A stretch of 64,000 bases of DNA from Echinicola soli (GCF_006575665.1 NZ_CP041253.1:3819001-3883000), one strand, 5' to 3'; positions 51,057-60,980 are shown, numbered from the stretch's first letter. Notes: a model not told the origin generated them from the sequence alone. Translations and numbers: made by a program.

Positions 51057-51097
51057 ATATCTCTACTCCAAAAGTCTCAAATCTTTCATCTAGCTTC

Positions 51098-52744
51098 TCA
51101 CAATGACACTCCTCTTTTCCACGGGATAAAGTCATCCTGATTGAGTAACTGTGCTTTGGCTTTCTTAGTGCCGCTGGCCACTTCGATGATGTGTTCAAGG
51201 ATCTCTTCACCCATCTGATCGATGGTCTTATCTCCAGAGATGACACCTCCAGTATTGATATCGATGATATCGTCCATTTTTTTCGCCAAAATATGATTGG
51301 AGGAGACTTTCAGCACAGGCGTAACAGGGTTACCGGTAGGTGTTCCCAGTCCAGTGGTGAAGAGGATAACATTGGCACCTGATCCGGCCATGGCAGTGGT
51401 ACTCTCCACATCATTGCCTGGGGTACACAGTAAGTTTAAGCCTGGCTTTTTGGCATATTCTGCATAATCCAATACATCCACGATAGGGGAGGTTCCGCCT
51501 TTTTTGGCAGCTCCTGCTGATTTCATCGCATCTGTGATCAGGCCGTCCTTAATATTTCCTGGACTCGGATTCATATCAAAACCAGAACCTACGGCTTCTG
51601 CTGAAGCAGCGTAAGCACGCATAAGGGACACGAATTTATCTGCTGATTCATCTGTTGTACATCGGTTGATCAGTTCTTGCTCTACACCACACAGCTCAGG
51701 AAATTCGGAAAGAATGGTTTTGCCACCAAGTGCCACTACCAAATCAGAAGCATGTCCTACGGATGGATTGGCAGAAATACCCGAAAAACCATCTGATCCA
51801 CCACATTCCAGGCCAACGGTGAGCTTGCTCAATGGTGCAGGCTGTCGCTCTAGTTGGTCAGCATCAGTAAGTGCCAAGAAGGTTTGTTGGATGGCATTGG
51901 TCAGAAGGATGTTTTCAGTTCCTTCTTGCTGCTGCTCCAATATAATAACTGGCTTTTTAAGATCTGGATTGACTTTATCCAGTTTTTCTCTCAAGATAGC
52001 AGGCTGCGCATTCTGGCAACCTAAGCTGAGAATAGTAGCCCCTGCCACATTTGGATTATTGATATAGCCAGCGATCAAGCCACAGAGCATCTCAGAATCC
52101 TGCCTGATTCCACCACATCCACCTTGGTGTGTTAGGAATTTGATACCGTCAATATTTTTAAATATCCGTGATTCCCCGTCTTGCTCAGCTGTCTCTACGC
52201 TGAGCTCGGAGATTTGTTCTTTTTTACCTTGGGCATAAAGGTCTTTCATCTGTTTCACGAAGCTTTTGTATTTATTTGGCTTCGCAAAGCCTAATTCTTC
52301 TACAAAAGCATTTTTCATGATTTCGATGTTTCTGTTTTCGCAGAATACTAGCGGTATTACCAACCAATAATTGGCGGTACCTACCTGTCCATCTTTACGG
52401 TGATAGCCCATAAAGGTACGGTCGGCCCATTTGCTGACATCAGGGGAATTCCATGGTTTAAAATCCCTAACCCCTGTAAATTCTGAAGTCTTATGAGCTA
52501 CATTTTGAGTTGTCAATACTTCACCCTTTGCGATGTTGTTCATGGCTTTTCCACAGATGATACCATACATATATATATCTTCATCAGTAGCAAAGCTATT
52601 TTCTGCAAATTTGTGCTTTGCCTTTACATCATGCGTCAGCATGATTTCATTTGCCTCAAACTCAATTTTCTCACCAGCTTTTAGGTCAGTTAGTGCAACC
52701 AACACATTATCTTTTGGGTGAATCTTTAAGATTTTATGTAACAT
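51098..52744 (-). CDS. uxaA: Altronate dehydratase
   Basis: 548 aa. D-altronate dehydratase converts altronate to 2-keto-3-deoxygluconate (KDG). The N-terminal SAF-type domain (about 1-95, DNVLVALTDLKAGEKIEFEA) is followed by the GD-AH catalytic domain: FMGYHRKDGQVGTANYWLVIPLVFCENRNI, LTHQGGCGGIRQDSEML, LSLGCQNAQPAILREKL, ECGGSDGFSGISANPS and NLLCTPGNDVESTTAMAGSGANVILFTTG. Cys and Gly-rich motifs hold the metal site. It is divergent from kdgK-kdgA-TRAP, whose products use its KDG product, with a LacI-like operator 20 nt upstream of its start. Confidence 0.94.
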   Translation of the reverse strand: MLHKILKIHPKDNVLVALTDLKAGEKIEFEANEIMLTHDVKAKHKFAENSFATDEDIYMYGIICGKAMNNIAKGEVLTTQNVAHKTSEFTGVRDFKPWNSPDVSKWADRTFMGYHRKDGQVGTANYWLVIPLVFCENRNIEIMKNAFVEELGFAKPNKYKSFVKQMKDLYAQGKKEQISELSVETAEQDGESRIFKNIDGIKFLTHQGGCGGIRQDSEMLCGLIAGYINNPNVAGATILSLGCQNAQPAILREKLDKVNPDLKKPVIILEQQQEGTENILLTNAIQQTFLALTDADQLERQPAPLSKLTVGLECGGSDGFSGISANPSVGHASDLVVALGGKTILSEFPELCGVEQELINRCTTDESADKFVSLMRAYAASAEAVGSGFDMNPSPGNIKDGLITDAMKSAGAAKKGGTSPIVDVLDYAEYAKKPGLNLLCTPGNDVESTTAMAGSGANVILFTTGLGTPTGNPVTPVLKVSSNHILAKKMDDIIDINTGGVISGDKTIDQMGEEILEHIIEVASGTKKAKAQLLNQDDFIPWKRGVSL

Positions 52745-52764
52745 GTGAATTAAAATTTATTATA

Positions 52765-52784
52765 TTGCGCAATCGATTGCACAA
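52765..52784. promoter_or_regulatory. LacI/GalR-type operator in the uxaA/kdgK divergent region
   Basis: TTGCGCAATCGATTGCACAA is a nearly perfect 20-bp palindrome with the GCAAnCGnTTGC type core used by LacI-family regulators. It begins 20 nt upstream of the uxaA start and is about 300 nt from the kdgK start. Likely site for a uronate or KDG-responsive repressor not encoded in this window. The rest of 52745-53082 shows no gene. Confidence 0.7.
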
Positions 52785-53082
52785 TTTAGGTAAAAAAATG
52801 CTAATGCAAATGAAAATTCCGGTTTTTTTCTTCTGGTAAAATGTTTTAATCGGTTTTGGCCCACTTTGTCTAATGAAATGCCAGTCGGGTAATGTAATAG
52901 GAAGAAAAAATTTAAGTGTTCATCTGAAAATGATCTGTAAAATTTTTTTTGGAAATTTATTTGGGCTTAATTCGGTAAATGAAAATGAAAGCATGCTTTA
53001 AACAGATACAAGATGCTTTTAATTTCTGAGAAATTTAGAATTAGAGTAACCATATTATAACCAAGCAACTAATAAGCGTTAA

Positions 53083-54078
53083 ATGAATAAACGAGTAATC
53101 ACACTCGGAGAAATCATGATGAGACTCTCTACTCCGGGCCACGAAAGATTTGTTAGTAGTAATAATTATAATATCGTATATGGCGGAGCAGAGGCCAACG
53201 TGGCAATTTCGCTCGCCAATTGGGGCGTATCCACAGCACACGTGACGGCATTCCCTAAGAGCGATATCGGCAAAGCAGCCCTTCAGTACTTGCGATTTGC
53301 AGGGCTGGATACACAGTATGTGTTTTTTGAGGAAGGAAGAATGGGGCTGTATTTTGTGGAAAATGGAGCTATGCAGCGATCTTCCAAAATTATTTATGAC
53401 CGTTTTGATTCCGTATTTGCCAATTTTGATGGCAGCTTCATTGACTGGAAAAGAGTCTTTGAAGGAGCGGATTGGTTTCACTGGACAGGAATTACCCCTG
53501 CTATATCTGCTTCTGCTGCAAGGATATGCGAAGCAGCGGTTAATGCAGCAAGTGAACTTGGAGTCAAAATAAGTGGCGACATCAATTACCGTAGAAACCT
53601 TTGGCAGTATGGCAAACAACCGCTGGACATCATGCCAGATCTGATCGCCAAAACCAATTTGATCATTGCCGGGTTAACGGACTTTGAAAACTGTATGGAC
53701 ATCCACGAGACAGATTATACTACTGCTTGTAAAAAGGCACAGGAAAAATGCCCTTCCATTCAATACATTTCGACTACTTATCGAAAAAGCATTAGTGCCA
53801 GCCATAACGGCCTTTCGGGGGTAATCTGGAATGGCAAGGAACTTTTAGAAAGCAAAAGCTATGACATGACGCATATCGTGGATCGCGTAGGTGGTGGCGA
53901 TGCCTATATGGCTGGGCTTATCTATGGATTGCTGGAAGGCGCAGACCAAGAGGCACTGGAGTTTGCTGTGGCGGCTTCTGTATTAAAGCATTCCATTCCA
54001 GGAGATGCCAATTTTGTTTCAGTGGACGAAGTGGCCCAATTGGTGAAAGGTGAAAATGTAGGAAAATTATTAAGATAG
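53083..54078 (+). CDS. kdgK: 2-Keto-3-deoxygluconate kinase (PfkB family)
   Basis: 331 aa. PfkB-family sugar kinase that phosphorylates KDG to KDPG with ATP. The first strand VITLGEIMMRLSTPGHERF and the substrate loop YGGAEANVAISLANWG are of the KDG kinase type. The catalytic loop is DRVGGGDAYMAGLIYGLLEG, with Asp as general base. First gene of the plus-strand uronate operon kdgK-kdgA-dctP-dctQ-dctM. Paralogous fructokinase or ribokinase activity is less likely given the KDPG aldolase next door. Confidence 0.92.
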   Translation: MNKRVITLGEIMMRLSTPGHERFVSSNNYNIVYGGAEANVAISLANWGVSTAHVTAFPKSDIGKAALQYLRFAGLDTQYVFFEEGRMGLYFVENGAMQRSSKIIYDRFDSVFANFDGSFIDWKRVFEGADWFHWTGITPAISASAARICEAAVNAASELGVKISGDINYRRNLWQYGKQPLDIMPDLIAKTNLIIAGLTDFENCMDIHETDYTTACKKAQEKCPSIQYISTTYRKSISASHNGLSGVIWNGKELLESKSYDMTHIVDRVGGGDAYMAGLIYGLLEGADQEALEFAVAASVLKHSIPGDANFVSVDEVAQLVKGENVGKLLR

Positions 54079-54096
54079 TTAATCAGTTAATATCAT

Positions 54097-54765
54097 ATGA
54101 AGTTTAGCAATAGTGAGATCATTGAAACAATGGAAAAAACAGGGATGATCCCCGTTTTCAACCACAGTGATCTGGAAGTAGCCAAGAATGTATTGGACGC
54201 CTCTTACAATGGCGGCGTACGTGTTTTTGAATTTACAAACAGAGGCGAAAATGCCCTGGAGGTTTTTCGGGAGCTAAAAGCCTATTCCAGTAGACACAAG
54301 GGCCTTATCCTCGGTATTGGGACCATTTTCACCCCAAAAGAGGTAGAAGACTTTATCGAGGCCGGTGCTGATTTTATTGTTTCACCGGCCCTTATACCTA
54401 ATGTGGCTGTGACTTCTACAAGAAACGATACCCTCTGGATTCCAGGCTGTGGCACAGTTACGGAAATTTTTAACGCACGCGAGATGGGTGCTCAAGTCAT
54501 CAAAGCATTTCCTGGCAATGTGCTTGGCCCATCGTTTATTTCTGCAGTAAAAGCCGTGCTTCCTTCCCTTAAAATCATGCCTACAGGAGGGGTAGAGCCT
54601 ACTGAAGAAAACCTAAGCCAATGGTTCAAGGCGGGAGTTACCTGCGTGGGTATGGGGTCTCAGCTGTTTAAAAAAGATTGGATCAAACAAAAGAAGTTTG
54701 ATGCACTCGAAAAACAAATTTCGGATGCATTGGATACTATTCAAGTTATTAGAAATACTCCATAA
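54097..54765 (+). CDS. kdgA: KDPG/KHG aldolase
   Basis: 222 aa. 2-Keto-3-deoxy-6-phosphogluconate aldolase splits KDPG into pyruvate and glyceraldehyde-3-phosphate. Class I aldolase features: catalytic Glu in FEFTNRGENAL, phosphate/active-site loop IVSPALIPN, Schiff-base Lys in QVIKAFPGNVLGP, and PTGGVEPTEENL phosphate site. Length matches the family. It follows kdgK by 18 nt and precedes the TRAP binding-protein gene by 3 nt. Also called eda in some genomes. Confidence 0.93.
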   Translation: MKFSNSEIIETMEKTGMIPVFNHSDLEVAKNVLDASYNGGVRVFEFTNRGENALEVFRELKAYSSRHKGLILGIGTIFTPKEVEDFIEAGADFIVSPALIPNVAVTSTRNDTLWIPGCGTVTEIFNAREMGAQVIKAFPGNVLGPSFISAVKAVLPSLKIMPTGGVEPTEENLSQWFKAGVTCVGMGSQLFKKDWIKQKKFDALEKQISDALDTIQVIRNTP

Positions 54766-54768
54766 TAC

Positions 54769-55776
54769 ATGAAGAAGTTAATCAATTATCATAGACCCAA
54801 TTACATTGTTAGTTTGCTGGTATTCAGTGTTTTGATACTTTTATTTTCATGTAAAGGTTCTGATGAAAAGAAGGTGATCAAATTAGGTCATGGCCTGGAT
54901 ACCAAGCACCCAGTGCATGAAGCCATGCTTTATATGGCAGAAAGATTGGATGAGAAATCAAACGGTAAATTAACCATGAAGGTATATCCCAATGCCCAGT
55001 TGGGCAATGAAAGGGAATTGGTGGAACTGTTACAGATCGGAAGTCTCGGTATGACCAAAGTGTCTTCTGCGGTAATGGAGAGTTTTGCTCCAAAGATCCA
55101 GGTACTGAGCCAGCCTTATCTTTTCAAGGACAGTGAGCATCGCGAGCGTGTGCTAAATGGAGAAATCGGTAAGATGCTGTTAAATGAAGGTACCCAATTT
55201 TGGCTGAAGGGCTTGTGTTTCTATGATGCCGGCTCCAGAAGCTTTTATACCAAAGACAAACCAGTGGAATCCCCCGAAGATTTGATAGGAAAGAAAATCA
55301 GGGTAATGGAAAGCAATACGGCCATTAACATGGTCAATAGCTTTGGAGGATCACCTACGCCAGTTTCCTGGGGAGAGCTTTATACGGCCCTTCAGCAGGG
55401 AATCGTGGACGGTGCGGAGAACAATCCACCCAGTGTGATAAGTTCCAGGCACTATGAAATCTGTAAGTTCTACTCATTGGATGAGCATACGGCGGTTCCG
55501 GACATGCTGATCGTCAGCACAAAAGTATGGGACGGGCTTACTGAACAAGAGCAAAACTGGCTTCAGGAGGCTGCAGATGAGTCGGCTACATTCCAGTACA
55601 AGATATGGGCGGAGGCAGAGGAAGAAAGTATGAGGATCTTGGAAGCGGAAGGTGTTACCATTACACGTCCAGACAAGGAGCCCTTCAGAAAGGCCGTGGA
55701 GCCTATGTATGAGCAGATCAAGCAAACGCAGCCAGAAATGTACGAGATCATAGAAAAGATTAGGAACCATGAATAA
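54769..55776 (+). CDS. TRAP transporter substrate-binding lipoprotein (DctP family)
   Basis: 335 aa with SPII lipoprotein signal (SVLILLFSC, Cys at about 28). The DctP fold is visible: IKLGHGLDTKHPVHEAMLYMAERL, YPNAQLGNERELVELLQIGSLGM, KKIRVMESNTAINMVNSFGGSPTPVSWGELYTALQQGIVDGAEN (the Arg contacts the substrate carboxylate). It captures an organic acid, most likely a uronate or its keto-deoxy derivative given the operon. Its stop overlaps the small permease start by 8 nt. Confidence 0.93.
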   Translation: MKKLINYHRPNYIVSLLVFSVLILLFSCKGSDEKKVIKLGHGLDTKHPVHEAMLYMAERLDEKSNGKLTMKVYPNAQLGNERELVELLQIGSLGMTKVSSAVMESFAPKIQVLSQPYLFKDSEHRERVLNGEIGKMLLNEGTQFWLKGLCFYDAGSRSFYTKDKPVESPEDLIGKKIRVMESNTAINMVNSFGGSPTPVSWGELYTALQQGIVDGAENNPPSVISSRHYEICKFYSLDEHTAVPDMLIVSTKVWDGLTEQEQNWLQEAADESATFQYKIWAEAEEESMRILEAEGVTITRPDKEPFRKAVEPMYEQIKQTQPEMYEIIEKIRNHE

Positions 55777-56263
55777 CCAAAGTAACTCTCTCAAGAATCG
55801 TATAAACCATAATGTAGGATTTGCACTAATGCTCATCATGGCCCTTATGGTAATTAATGTGACATGGCAGGTGCTATCCCGATATGTCTTTCAATCGCCA
55901 AGTTCTTTTACAGACGAATTGGCAAGGTTTTTATTGATCTGGCTGGGAATGTTGGGTGCTGCATATGTTGCTGGACATAATGAACATTTGGCCATCGATA
56001 TATTGCCTTCTAAGCTTACCGGTAAGGCCAAGAACAACCTGATGATCTTTATCCATTTTATCATCATTGCCTTTTCTGTTCCAGTTATGATTTTTGGTGG
56101 CAGCAATTTGGTGTATATCACATATATGCTTGGTCAAAAATCCACCACTTTACAGATACCTTTGGCATATGTGTATACCATTATACCTATCAGTGGAGCC
56201 TTGATCCTGATTTACCAATTGGCTGATATCAAACTCCTTCTTCAACAAAACCCAAAATCATAA
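55769..56263 (+). CDS. TRAP transporter small permease (DctQ family)
   Basis: 164 aa with four membrane helices (about 15-35, 55-70, 92-112, 135-155). The family motif W-Q-V-L-S-R-Y-V-F-Q-S-P-S-S-F-T-D-E-L-A-R-F-L-L-I-W is present. It forms the small QM subunit needed for TRAP transport. It overlaps dctP by 8 nt and precedes dctM by 2 nt. Confidence 0.93.
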   Translation: MNNQSNSLKNRINHNVGFALMLIMALMVINVTWQVLSRYVFQSPSSFTDELARFLLIWLGMLGAAYVAGHNEHLAIDILPSKLTGKAKNNLMIFIHFIIIAFSVPVMIFGGSNLVYITYMLGQKSTTLQIPLAYVYTIIPISGALILIYQLADIKLLLQQNPKS

Positions 56264-56265
56264 TC

Positions 56266-57561
56266 ATGGAATACATTACTATAATCATATTAGTACTAAG
56301 TTTTATAACCCTGATGGGATTGGGCGTTCCGGTGGCATGGAGCCTTGGTTTTTCCAGTCTGTTGACATTGATGGTGACAGTAGCTGCAGTGCCATCCATG
56401 ACAACGATCGCCCAACGAATGGGGGCAGGCTTAAATAGTTTTTCCCTGTTAGCGATTCCCTTCTTCATTTTGGCAGGAGAGATAATGAACAAAGGAGGTA
56501 TTGCCAATAGGCTAATAAATCTCGCCAAAGCACTTACCGGAAGACTCCCTGGAGGTTTGCTTTATGTAAATGTTATTGCGGCCATGCTTTTCGGTGCCAT
56601 CGCCGGATCGGCCGTTGCGGCTGCGTCTGCCCTGGGAGGTATCCTGGGAAAAAGAATGGATGATGAAGGATACCCTAAAGAGCTGGGTGTAGCGGTGAAT
56701 GTAACCTCGTCTACCACAGGCCTGGTGATTCCGCCTTCAAATGTTTTGATTGTATATTCCTTGGCCAGTGGCGGGGTTTCTATTGCAGCGCTTTTCATAG
56801 CAGGATATATTCCTGGGCTTTTTATGGGGCTGCTTTTGATGTTGACGGCAGGATACTTCATCAGGAAGCATAAGTTGCCTGCAGGTGAGCGGACTTCTTT
56901 TAAAGAACTCGGTAGGGTATTCTTTTCTGCTGCACCTAGTTTGACTTTATTGGTGATTGTGATTGGAGGAATCGTGATGGGGGTATTTACCGCCACAGAA
57001 GCATCTGCCATAGCGGTCCTGTACACGCTGGGGCTTTCCTTTTTTTATGGAGAACTGAAAGTAAAAGATTTACCGGCCATTTTGCTTAAATCTTCCGCAA
57101 CGACAGCCGTCGTGGCGATGTTGATCGCTACTTCTATGGCCATGTCTTGGGTGATGTCCAGCGAAGATATTCCCCAGTCCATCAGTGCTGTGCTGTTGTC
57201 ATTAAGTGATAACAAGTTTGTAATCCTTATTATCATAAATGTTATCCTCTTGTTTGTGGGAATATTTATGGATATGACACCTGCTGTACTGATTTTTACG
57301 CCGATATTCTTGCCTGTGGTAACCGAACTGGGCATTGACCCTGTGCACTTTGGTATCATCATGGTACTGAACCTTTGTATTGGGCTATGTACACCACCTG
57401 TGGGATCGGTGCTCTTTATTGGGGTAGGAGTAGCCAAAACTTCCATTGCCCAAGTGGTCAAACCTTTGCTTCCGTTCTTTATCGCAATGATCATAGGCTT
57501 GGCCATCATTACCATTTGGCCACAAATGACCCTTTGGCTGCCAAGTCTCTTTGGACTTTAA
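56266..57561 (+). CDS. TRAP transporter large permease (DctM family)
   Basis: 431 aa with about 11-12 hydrophobic helices. DctM features: LGVPVAWSLGFSSLLTL, ALTGRLPGGLLYVNVIAAMLFGAIAGSAVAAASALG, SSTTGLVIPPSNVLIVYS and the C-terminal LGIDPVHFGIIMVLNLCIGLCTPPVGSVLF. Na+-dependent secondary transporter translocating the substrate bound by DctP. Last gene of the operon; terminator at 57613. Confidence 0.94.
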   Translation: MEYITIIILVLSFITLMGLGVPVAWSLGFSSLLTLMVTVAAVPSMTTIAQRMGAGLNSFSLLAIPFFILAGEIMNKGGIANRLINLAKALTGRLPGGLLYVNVIAAMLFGAIAGSAVAAASALGGILGKRMDDEGYPKELGVAVNVTSSTTGLVIPPSNVLIVYSLASGGVSIAALFIAGYIPGLFMGLLLMLTAGYFIRKHKLPAGERTSFKELGRVFFSAAPSLTLLVIVIGGIVMGVFTATEASAIAVLYTLGLSFFYGELKVKDLPAILLKSSATTAVVAMLIATSMAMSWVMSSEDIPQSISAVLLSLSDNKFVILIIINVILLFVGIFMDMTPAVLIFTPIFLPVVTELGIDPVHFGIIMVLNLCIGLCTPPVGSVLFIGVGVAKTSIAQVVKPLLPFFIAMIIGLAIITIWPQMTLWLPSLFGL

Positions 57562-57612
57562 ACCCGAATCTAAAATTAAATTCCAGTTGTATCGACTGGT
57601 ATTGGAAATCAT

Positions 57613-57661
57613 TAAGACCATTTGGGTTTTCGAATAGTCGGAAACCCAAATGGTCTTTTTG
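57613..57661 (+). terminator. Intrinsic terminator of the kdgK-TRAP operon
   Basis: AAGACCATTTGGGTTT and AAACCCAAATGGTCTT form a perfect 16-bp stem around a 12-nt loop, then TTT. Starts about 50 nt past the dctM stop. The rest of 57662-57962 shows no gene. Confidence 0.92.
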
Positions 57662-57962
57662 TAGTTTATGAAGGCAGCACCATCTAGTGGGTTTCACCTG
57701 CAGGTACATTTTTTAGTACTGTCAATAAGAATTCTTTCTAGCATACATATAGTTTGTTTTACGACAAAGAACGTGAGCAATTAGATTTTTTACTAGCGCT
57801 ACTAATTGTCATTTATTACTCAAAATAAAACGTTAGTATTTTAAAATCGTTAGATTGTAAAAGGACACTAGCTTATTTAAACTGTTACCGACTACTATTT
57901 ACGCGTCAATTATTGATCTTCAGTCTCATTAGGTTATTTGATTACCCCCTAATTTTTGTATT

Positions 57963-59675
57963 ATGCACGATGCATTGAGCTTTTCACAAGAAAATGAATT
58001 TCCATCAAACAAAGTGGTAGATGATAACTTCACTCCCAGCAAGAATTTTTTTGTAAGCGATAAGATCCTCGTTCATTTTTTGCAAAAGGAGTTTTCATCA
58101 GAGGTTTGGTCATTTATTCAAGCAGGGCTAAGCAGATTGGGCAAATGTGCGGCTTCGGATATGGACGAGCTTTCGCTGACAGCAGATAAAAATCCTCCAA
58201 AACTGATCAAAAGAGATCTTTTTGGCCGGGATATCCAAAAAATCGTCTATCACCCAGCTTATAAGACACTACTTAAAATCGCTGTAGATGCAGGTATCCT
58301 TAGCGTAAAATGGCATCCTAAATATCGGATGGAGTATAAAAATCAAATTCACCGGATGGGATTTAGCTTGGCTTTTATTTATGGTATGGGAGAGAGCGGA
58401 GTGTCCTGTCCGCTATGCATGACCGATGGTGTTGCCACTATCCTTGATAAATATCTATCTCCGAGACACAGTAAGCGATTGATCGAGCACATTTATACCA
58501 GGGATATTGAGCATTTTTTTACCGGAGCCATGTTTATGACCGAAAAGGTAGGAGGGTCCGATGTGGGTGCAAACAGAGTATTGGCAAATAAAGTCGGCGA
58601 TTCTGCTTATCTACTTACTGGTGAAAAGTGGTTTTGCAGCAATGCTTCTGCAGAAATGAAATTGGTTCTGGCCAGAACGGATGCTGCCATTAAAGGGACT
58701 CCAGGATTATCTCTTTTCTTGGTAGAAAACACCCCATCTGAGGGGAATGAAAGTACCATGGAATACGTTAGGCTGAAGGACAAAATGGGCGTCAGGTCCA
58801 TGGCAACAGCAGAGATCATTTTTAAGGACACCAAGGCCACCATCATCGGCAAAGAAGGTGAAGGGTTTAAGATCATGACCGAAATGATCAACCTCTCCCG
58901 TCTATGGAATGGTGTCATTTCCATTGCTGGATTCCGGAGATGCCTGATCGAGGCGTACCAATTTTTGTGCTATAGACAGACATTTGGAAAGCGGACATTA
59001 GAGCATGCGCTGGTCCGGAATAAGTTATATGAATTGGCTTCTCGCTATGTGGCTGATTTTTACCTGACGTGGAAAACGATTGCCATGTTGGATAAGTTGG
59101 AGGCTGGACAGGAAGAATATAAAGATATGCTACGTTTCCTTATTCCCATAGTGAAAAAGCAAACTGCCGAAACATGTGTATATGGTATTCGGGAATGCAT
59201 GGAATTGATGGGGGGATTGGGCTATATGGAAGAAGGGGTAGTGCCAAAATTTATGCGCGATAGCCTTGTGTTACCTATTTGGGAAGGAACCAGCAATATG
59301 ATGGTCTTGGACACGCTAAGGGCTAGTGTGAAAGGAGAGGGGCTGGAAAGACTTGTCCGCCAAACCAAAGAAGCTTTGGGCAAAAAAACCGGTATGGAAA
59401 AAGAAATGGCAAATTTCAATTATGTACTTGGCCAACTCGATACCCTTGAAGTGGTAGATAGGGATACCGCGGAATATAATGCAAAGGAGATTTTTGAAAA
59501 GATTACTCGTTATATCCAATTAGGCATGCTCATTAATCAAGAAGACAGGGAAAGTGCCTCTTGGATAAAGCCCTGCATTCATTGGCTGAGACAGCAAGTC
59601 GCGGATAAGAAAGACCTGGTAAAATCCCCTATTAGTACCGAGGAGATCATTAGGATGATCGCTTGGGGCTTTTGA
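57963..59675 (+). CDS. Acyl-CoA dehydrogenase family protein
   Basis: 570 aa. FAD-dependent acyl-CoA dehydrogenase fold: ALAFIYGMGESGVSCPLCMTDG-like N-terminal helices, beta domain with MFMTEKVGGSDVGAN and LTGEKWFCSNASAEMKLVLART, then the C-terminal helices with LGYMEEGVVPKFMRDSLVLPIWEGTSNMMVLDTLRAS. Length above the 380-390 of classical enzymes plus the C-terminal extension point to the AidB-like/long ACAD subgroup. It may oxidise an acyl-CoA (chain length unknown) or act like AidB in alkylation response. It stands alone, 119 nt before an outer-membrane barrel gene. Confidence 0.88.
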   Translation: MHDALSFSQENEFPSNKVVDDNFTPSKNFFVSDKILVHFLQKEFSSEVWSFIQAGLSRLGKCAASDMDELSLTADKNPPKLIKRDLFGRDIQKIVYHPAYKTLLKIAVDAGILSVKWHPKYRMEYKNQIHRMGFSLAFIYGMGESGVSCPLCMTDGVATILDKYLSPRHSKRLIEHIYTRDIEHFFTGAMFMTEKVGGSDVGANRVLANKVGDSAYLLTGEKWFCSNASAEMKLVLARTDAAIKGTPGLSLFLVENTPSEGNESTMEYVRLKDKMGVRSMATAEIIFKDTKATIIGKEGEGFKIMTEMINLSRLWNGVISIAGFRRCLIEAYQFLCYRQTFGKRTLEHALVRNKLYELASRYVADFYLTWKTIAMLDKLEAGQEEYKDMLRFLIPIVKKQTAETCVYGIRECMELMGGLGYMEEGVVPKFMRDSLVLPIWEGTSNMMVLDTLRASVKGEGLERLVRQTKEALGKKTGMEKEMANFNYVLGQLDTLEVVDRDTAEYNAKEIFEKITRYIQLGMLINQEDRESASWIKPCIHWLRQQVADKKDLVKSPISTEEIIRMIAWGF

Positions 59676-59794
59676 CAATGGCCATTTTTCAAGCGGTAAT
59701 AATTGGGTGAATTTTATCTGAAAAGTATTTTGTCACTTTTATAAACCACAATGGCCATTGGTGCGTTAATATCCCAACGTTTTATCACATTTGG

Positions 59795-60970
59795 ATGAAG
59801 AGAAACATTCTGATTTTATTTTTGGTTTGGAGTTTTAATGCTGAAATAGCGGAAGCACAGGAAAATGAAAGCCTGAAGACTACCAAGCAAATTCAAAAAA
59901 GAGGCTTAATTCACCGGTATATCAATGGACTGATCAACGACACCAGTGATGTGGCTCAACCTAGGTTTTTATTTTATCCTACATTGGCTTATGCACCTGA
60001 GACAAGCTGGGAAATTGGGCTGAGTTCATTGTATGTGTTTTATGCTAAAAGAGATACATCCAATCGGTTAAGTGAGATCAATGGGTTCACATTCTTTACC
60101 CTGGAAGGGCAATATGGGTTATGGTTTGATCATGCGATCTATAGTGATAAGGAAGATTGGTTCTTTTTAGGTAAACTCCGCTTTCAGCGCTTTCCAATGT
60201 ACTATTACGGAATAGGTCCCGACACACCGGAGGAATATATGGCGGTGGTAGATTCTCGCCAAGTATTGATCAAGGAACGTGTCCTTCGTAAGATGAAGAA
60301 GAACTTTTACCTGGGAGTGGAGCTGGACTTTAATAATTTCGGAGCAGTGGAATTTGAACCGAAAGAAGAGGGAGGAGACATCGATTATCCTGTAGGAGCA
60401 GAAGGCTCTACCAATGTAGGACTTGGTGTCGGTCTGGTCTATGACAACAGGCATAATGTGCTCAATGTCCGCGATGGATTATTTTCAGAATTGGCGTATA
60501 TCAAGTATGCTCCTTTTTGGGCTGGTAAGTATGAATTTGCTACGATAATCACTGATAATAGGATCTACCGGCCCATCAGCAAGAATAATGTCCTTGCTGC
60601 CCAATTATTTGGACAGTTCAATACAGGAAATGTTCCTTTTAATATGATGAGTGCGCTGGGCGGTGAAAGTATGATGAGGGGATACTATTATGGCCGCTAT
60701 CGTGACAATAATTACCTAAGCACCCAAGTGGAATTACGCTTTCTTCCTTTACCTTTAGGGTTTTCCAAACGGATTGGAGCGGCTGTTTTCGGAGGAACGG
60801 GTACCGTCTTTGATGACTTCAGTAATCTTTCACTGGATAAAATGGTGTGGTCTGCAGGTGCTGGACTACGGTTTCTGTTGTTTCCTTCTAAAGACATTTA
60901 TACACGGATTGATGCCGCCTTTACCCAGGAAGGGCATGGGTTTTACATTTATATTGGCGAAGCTTTTTAA
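59795..60970 (+). CDS. D15/BamA-TamA-like outer-membrane barrel protein
   Basis: 391 aa. Signal peptide at 1-22 (...AEAQE). The body is a 'surface antigen D15' type barrel: VGLGVGLVYDNRHNVLNVRDGLFSELAY, SALGGESMMRGYYYGRYRDNNYLSTQVELRFLPLP, ending in a typical outer-membrane C-terminal Phe (YIGEAF). No POTRA domains are visible, so it is a short Omp85-like protein, not BamA itself. Function unknown. It is followed by element family 2 repeats. Confidence 0.82.
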   Translation: MKRNILILFLVWSFNAEIAEAQENESLKTTKQIQKRGLIHRYINGLINDTSDVAQPRFLFYPTLAYAPETSWEIGLSSLYVFYAKRDTSNRLSEINGFTFFTLEGQYGLWFDHAIYSDKEDWFFLGKLRFQRFPMYYYGIGPDTPEEYMAVVDSRQVLIKERVLRKMKKNFYLGVELDFNNFGAVEFEPKEEGGDIDYPVGAEGSTNVGLGVGLVYDNRHNVLNVRDGLFSELAYIKYAPFWAGKYEFATIITDNRIYRPISKNNVLAAQLFGQFNTGNVPFNMMSALGGESMMRGYYYGRYRDNNYLSTQVELRFLPLPLGFSKRIGAAVFGGTGTVFDDFSNLSLDKMVWSAGAGLRFLLFPSKDIYTRIDAAFTQEGHGFYIYIGEAF

Positions 60971-60980
60971 ACCCGCATTT

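Larger units (their letters stand above)
50234..51097. other. Intergenic region with element family 2, MITE copy 3 and a terminator
   Basis: 864 nt with no credible gene. It contains a palindrome (50316-50329), an element family 2 copy (50598-50770), MITE family 1 copy 3 (50791-50979) and the uxaA terminator (51033-51056). The two mobile-like elements are almost adjacent. Confidence 0.65.

Noticed and set aside
52493..52839. Plus-strand frames over the uxaA start region
   Set aside because: They are antisense to uxaA and its operator, with no domain and mutually overlapping frames.
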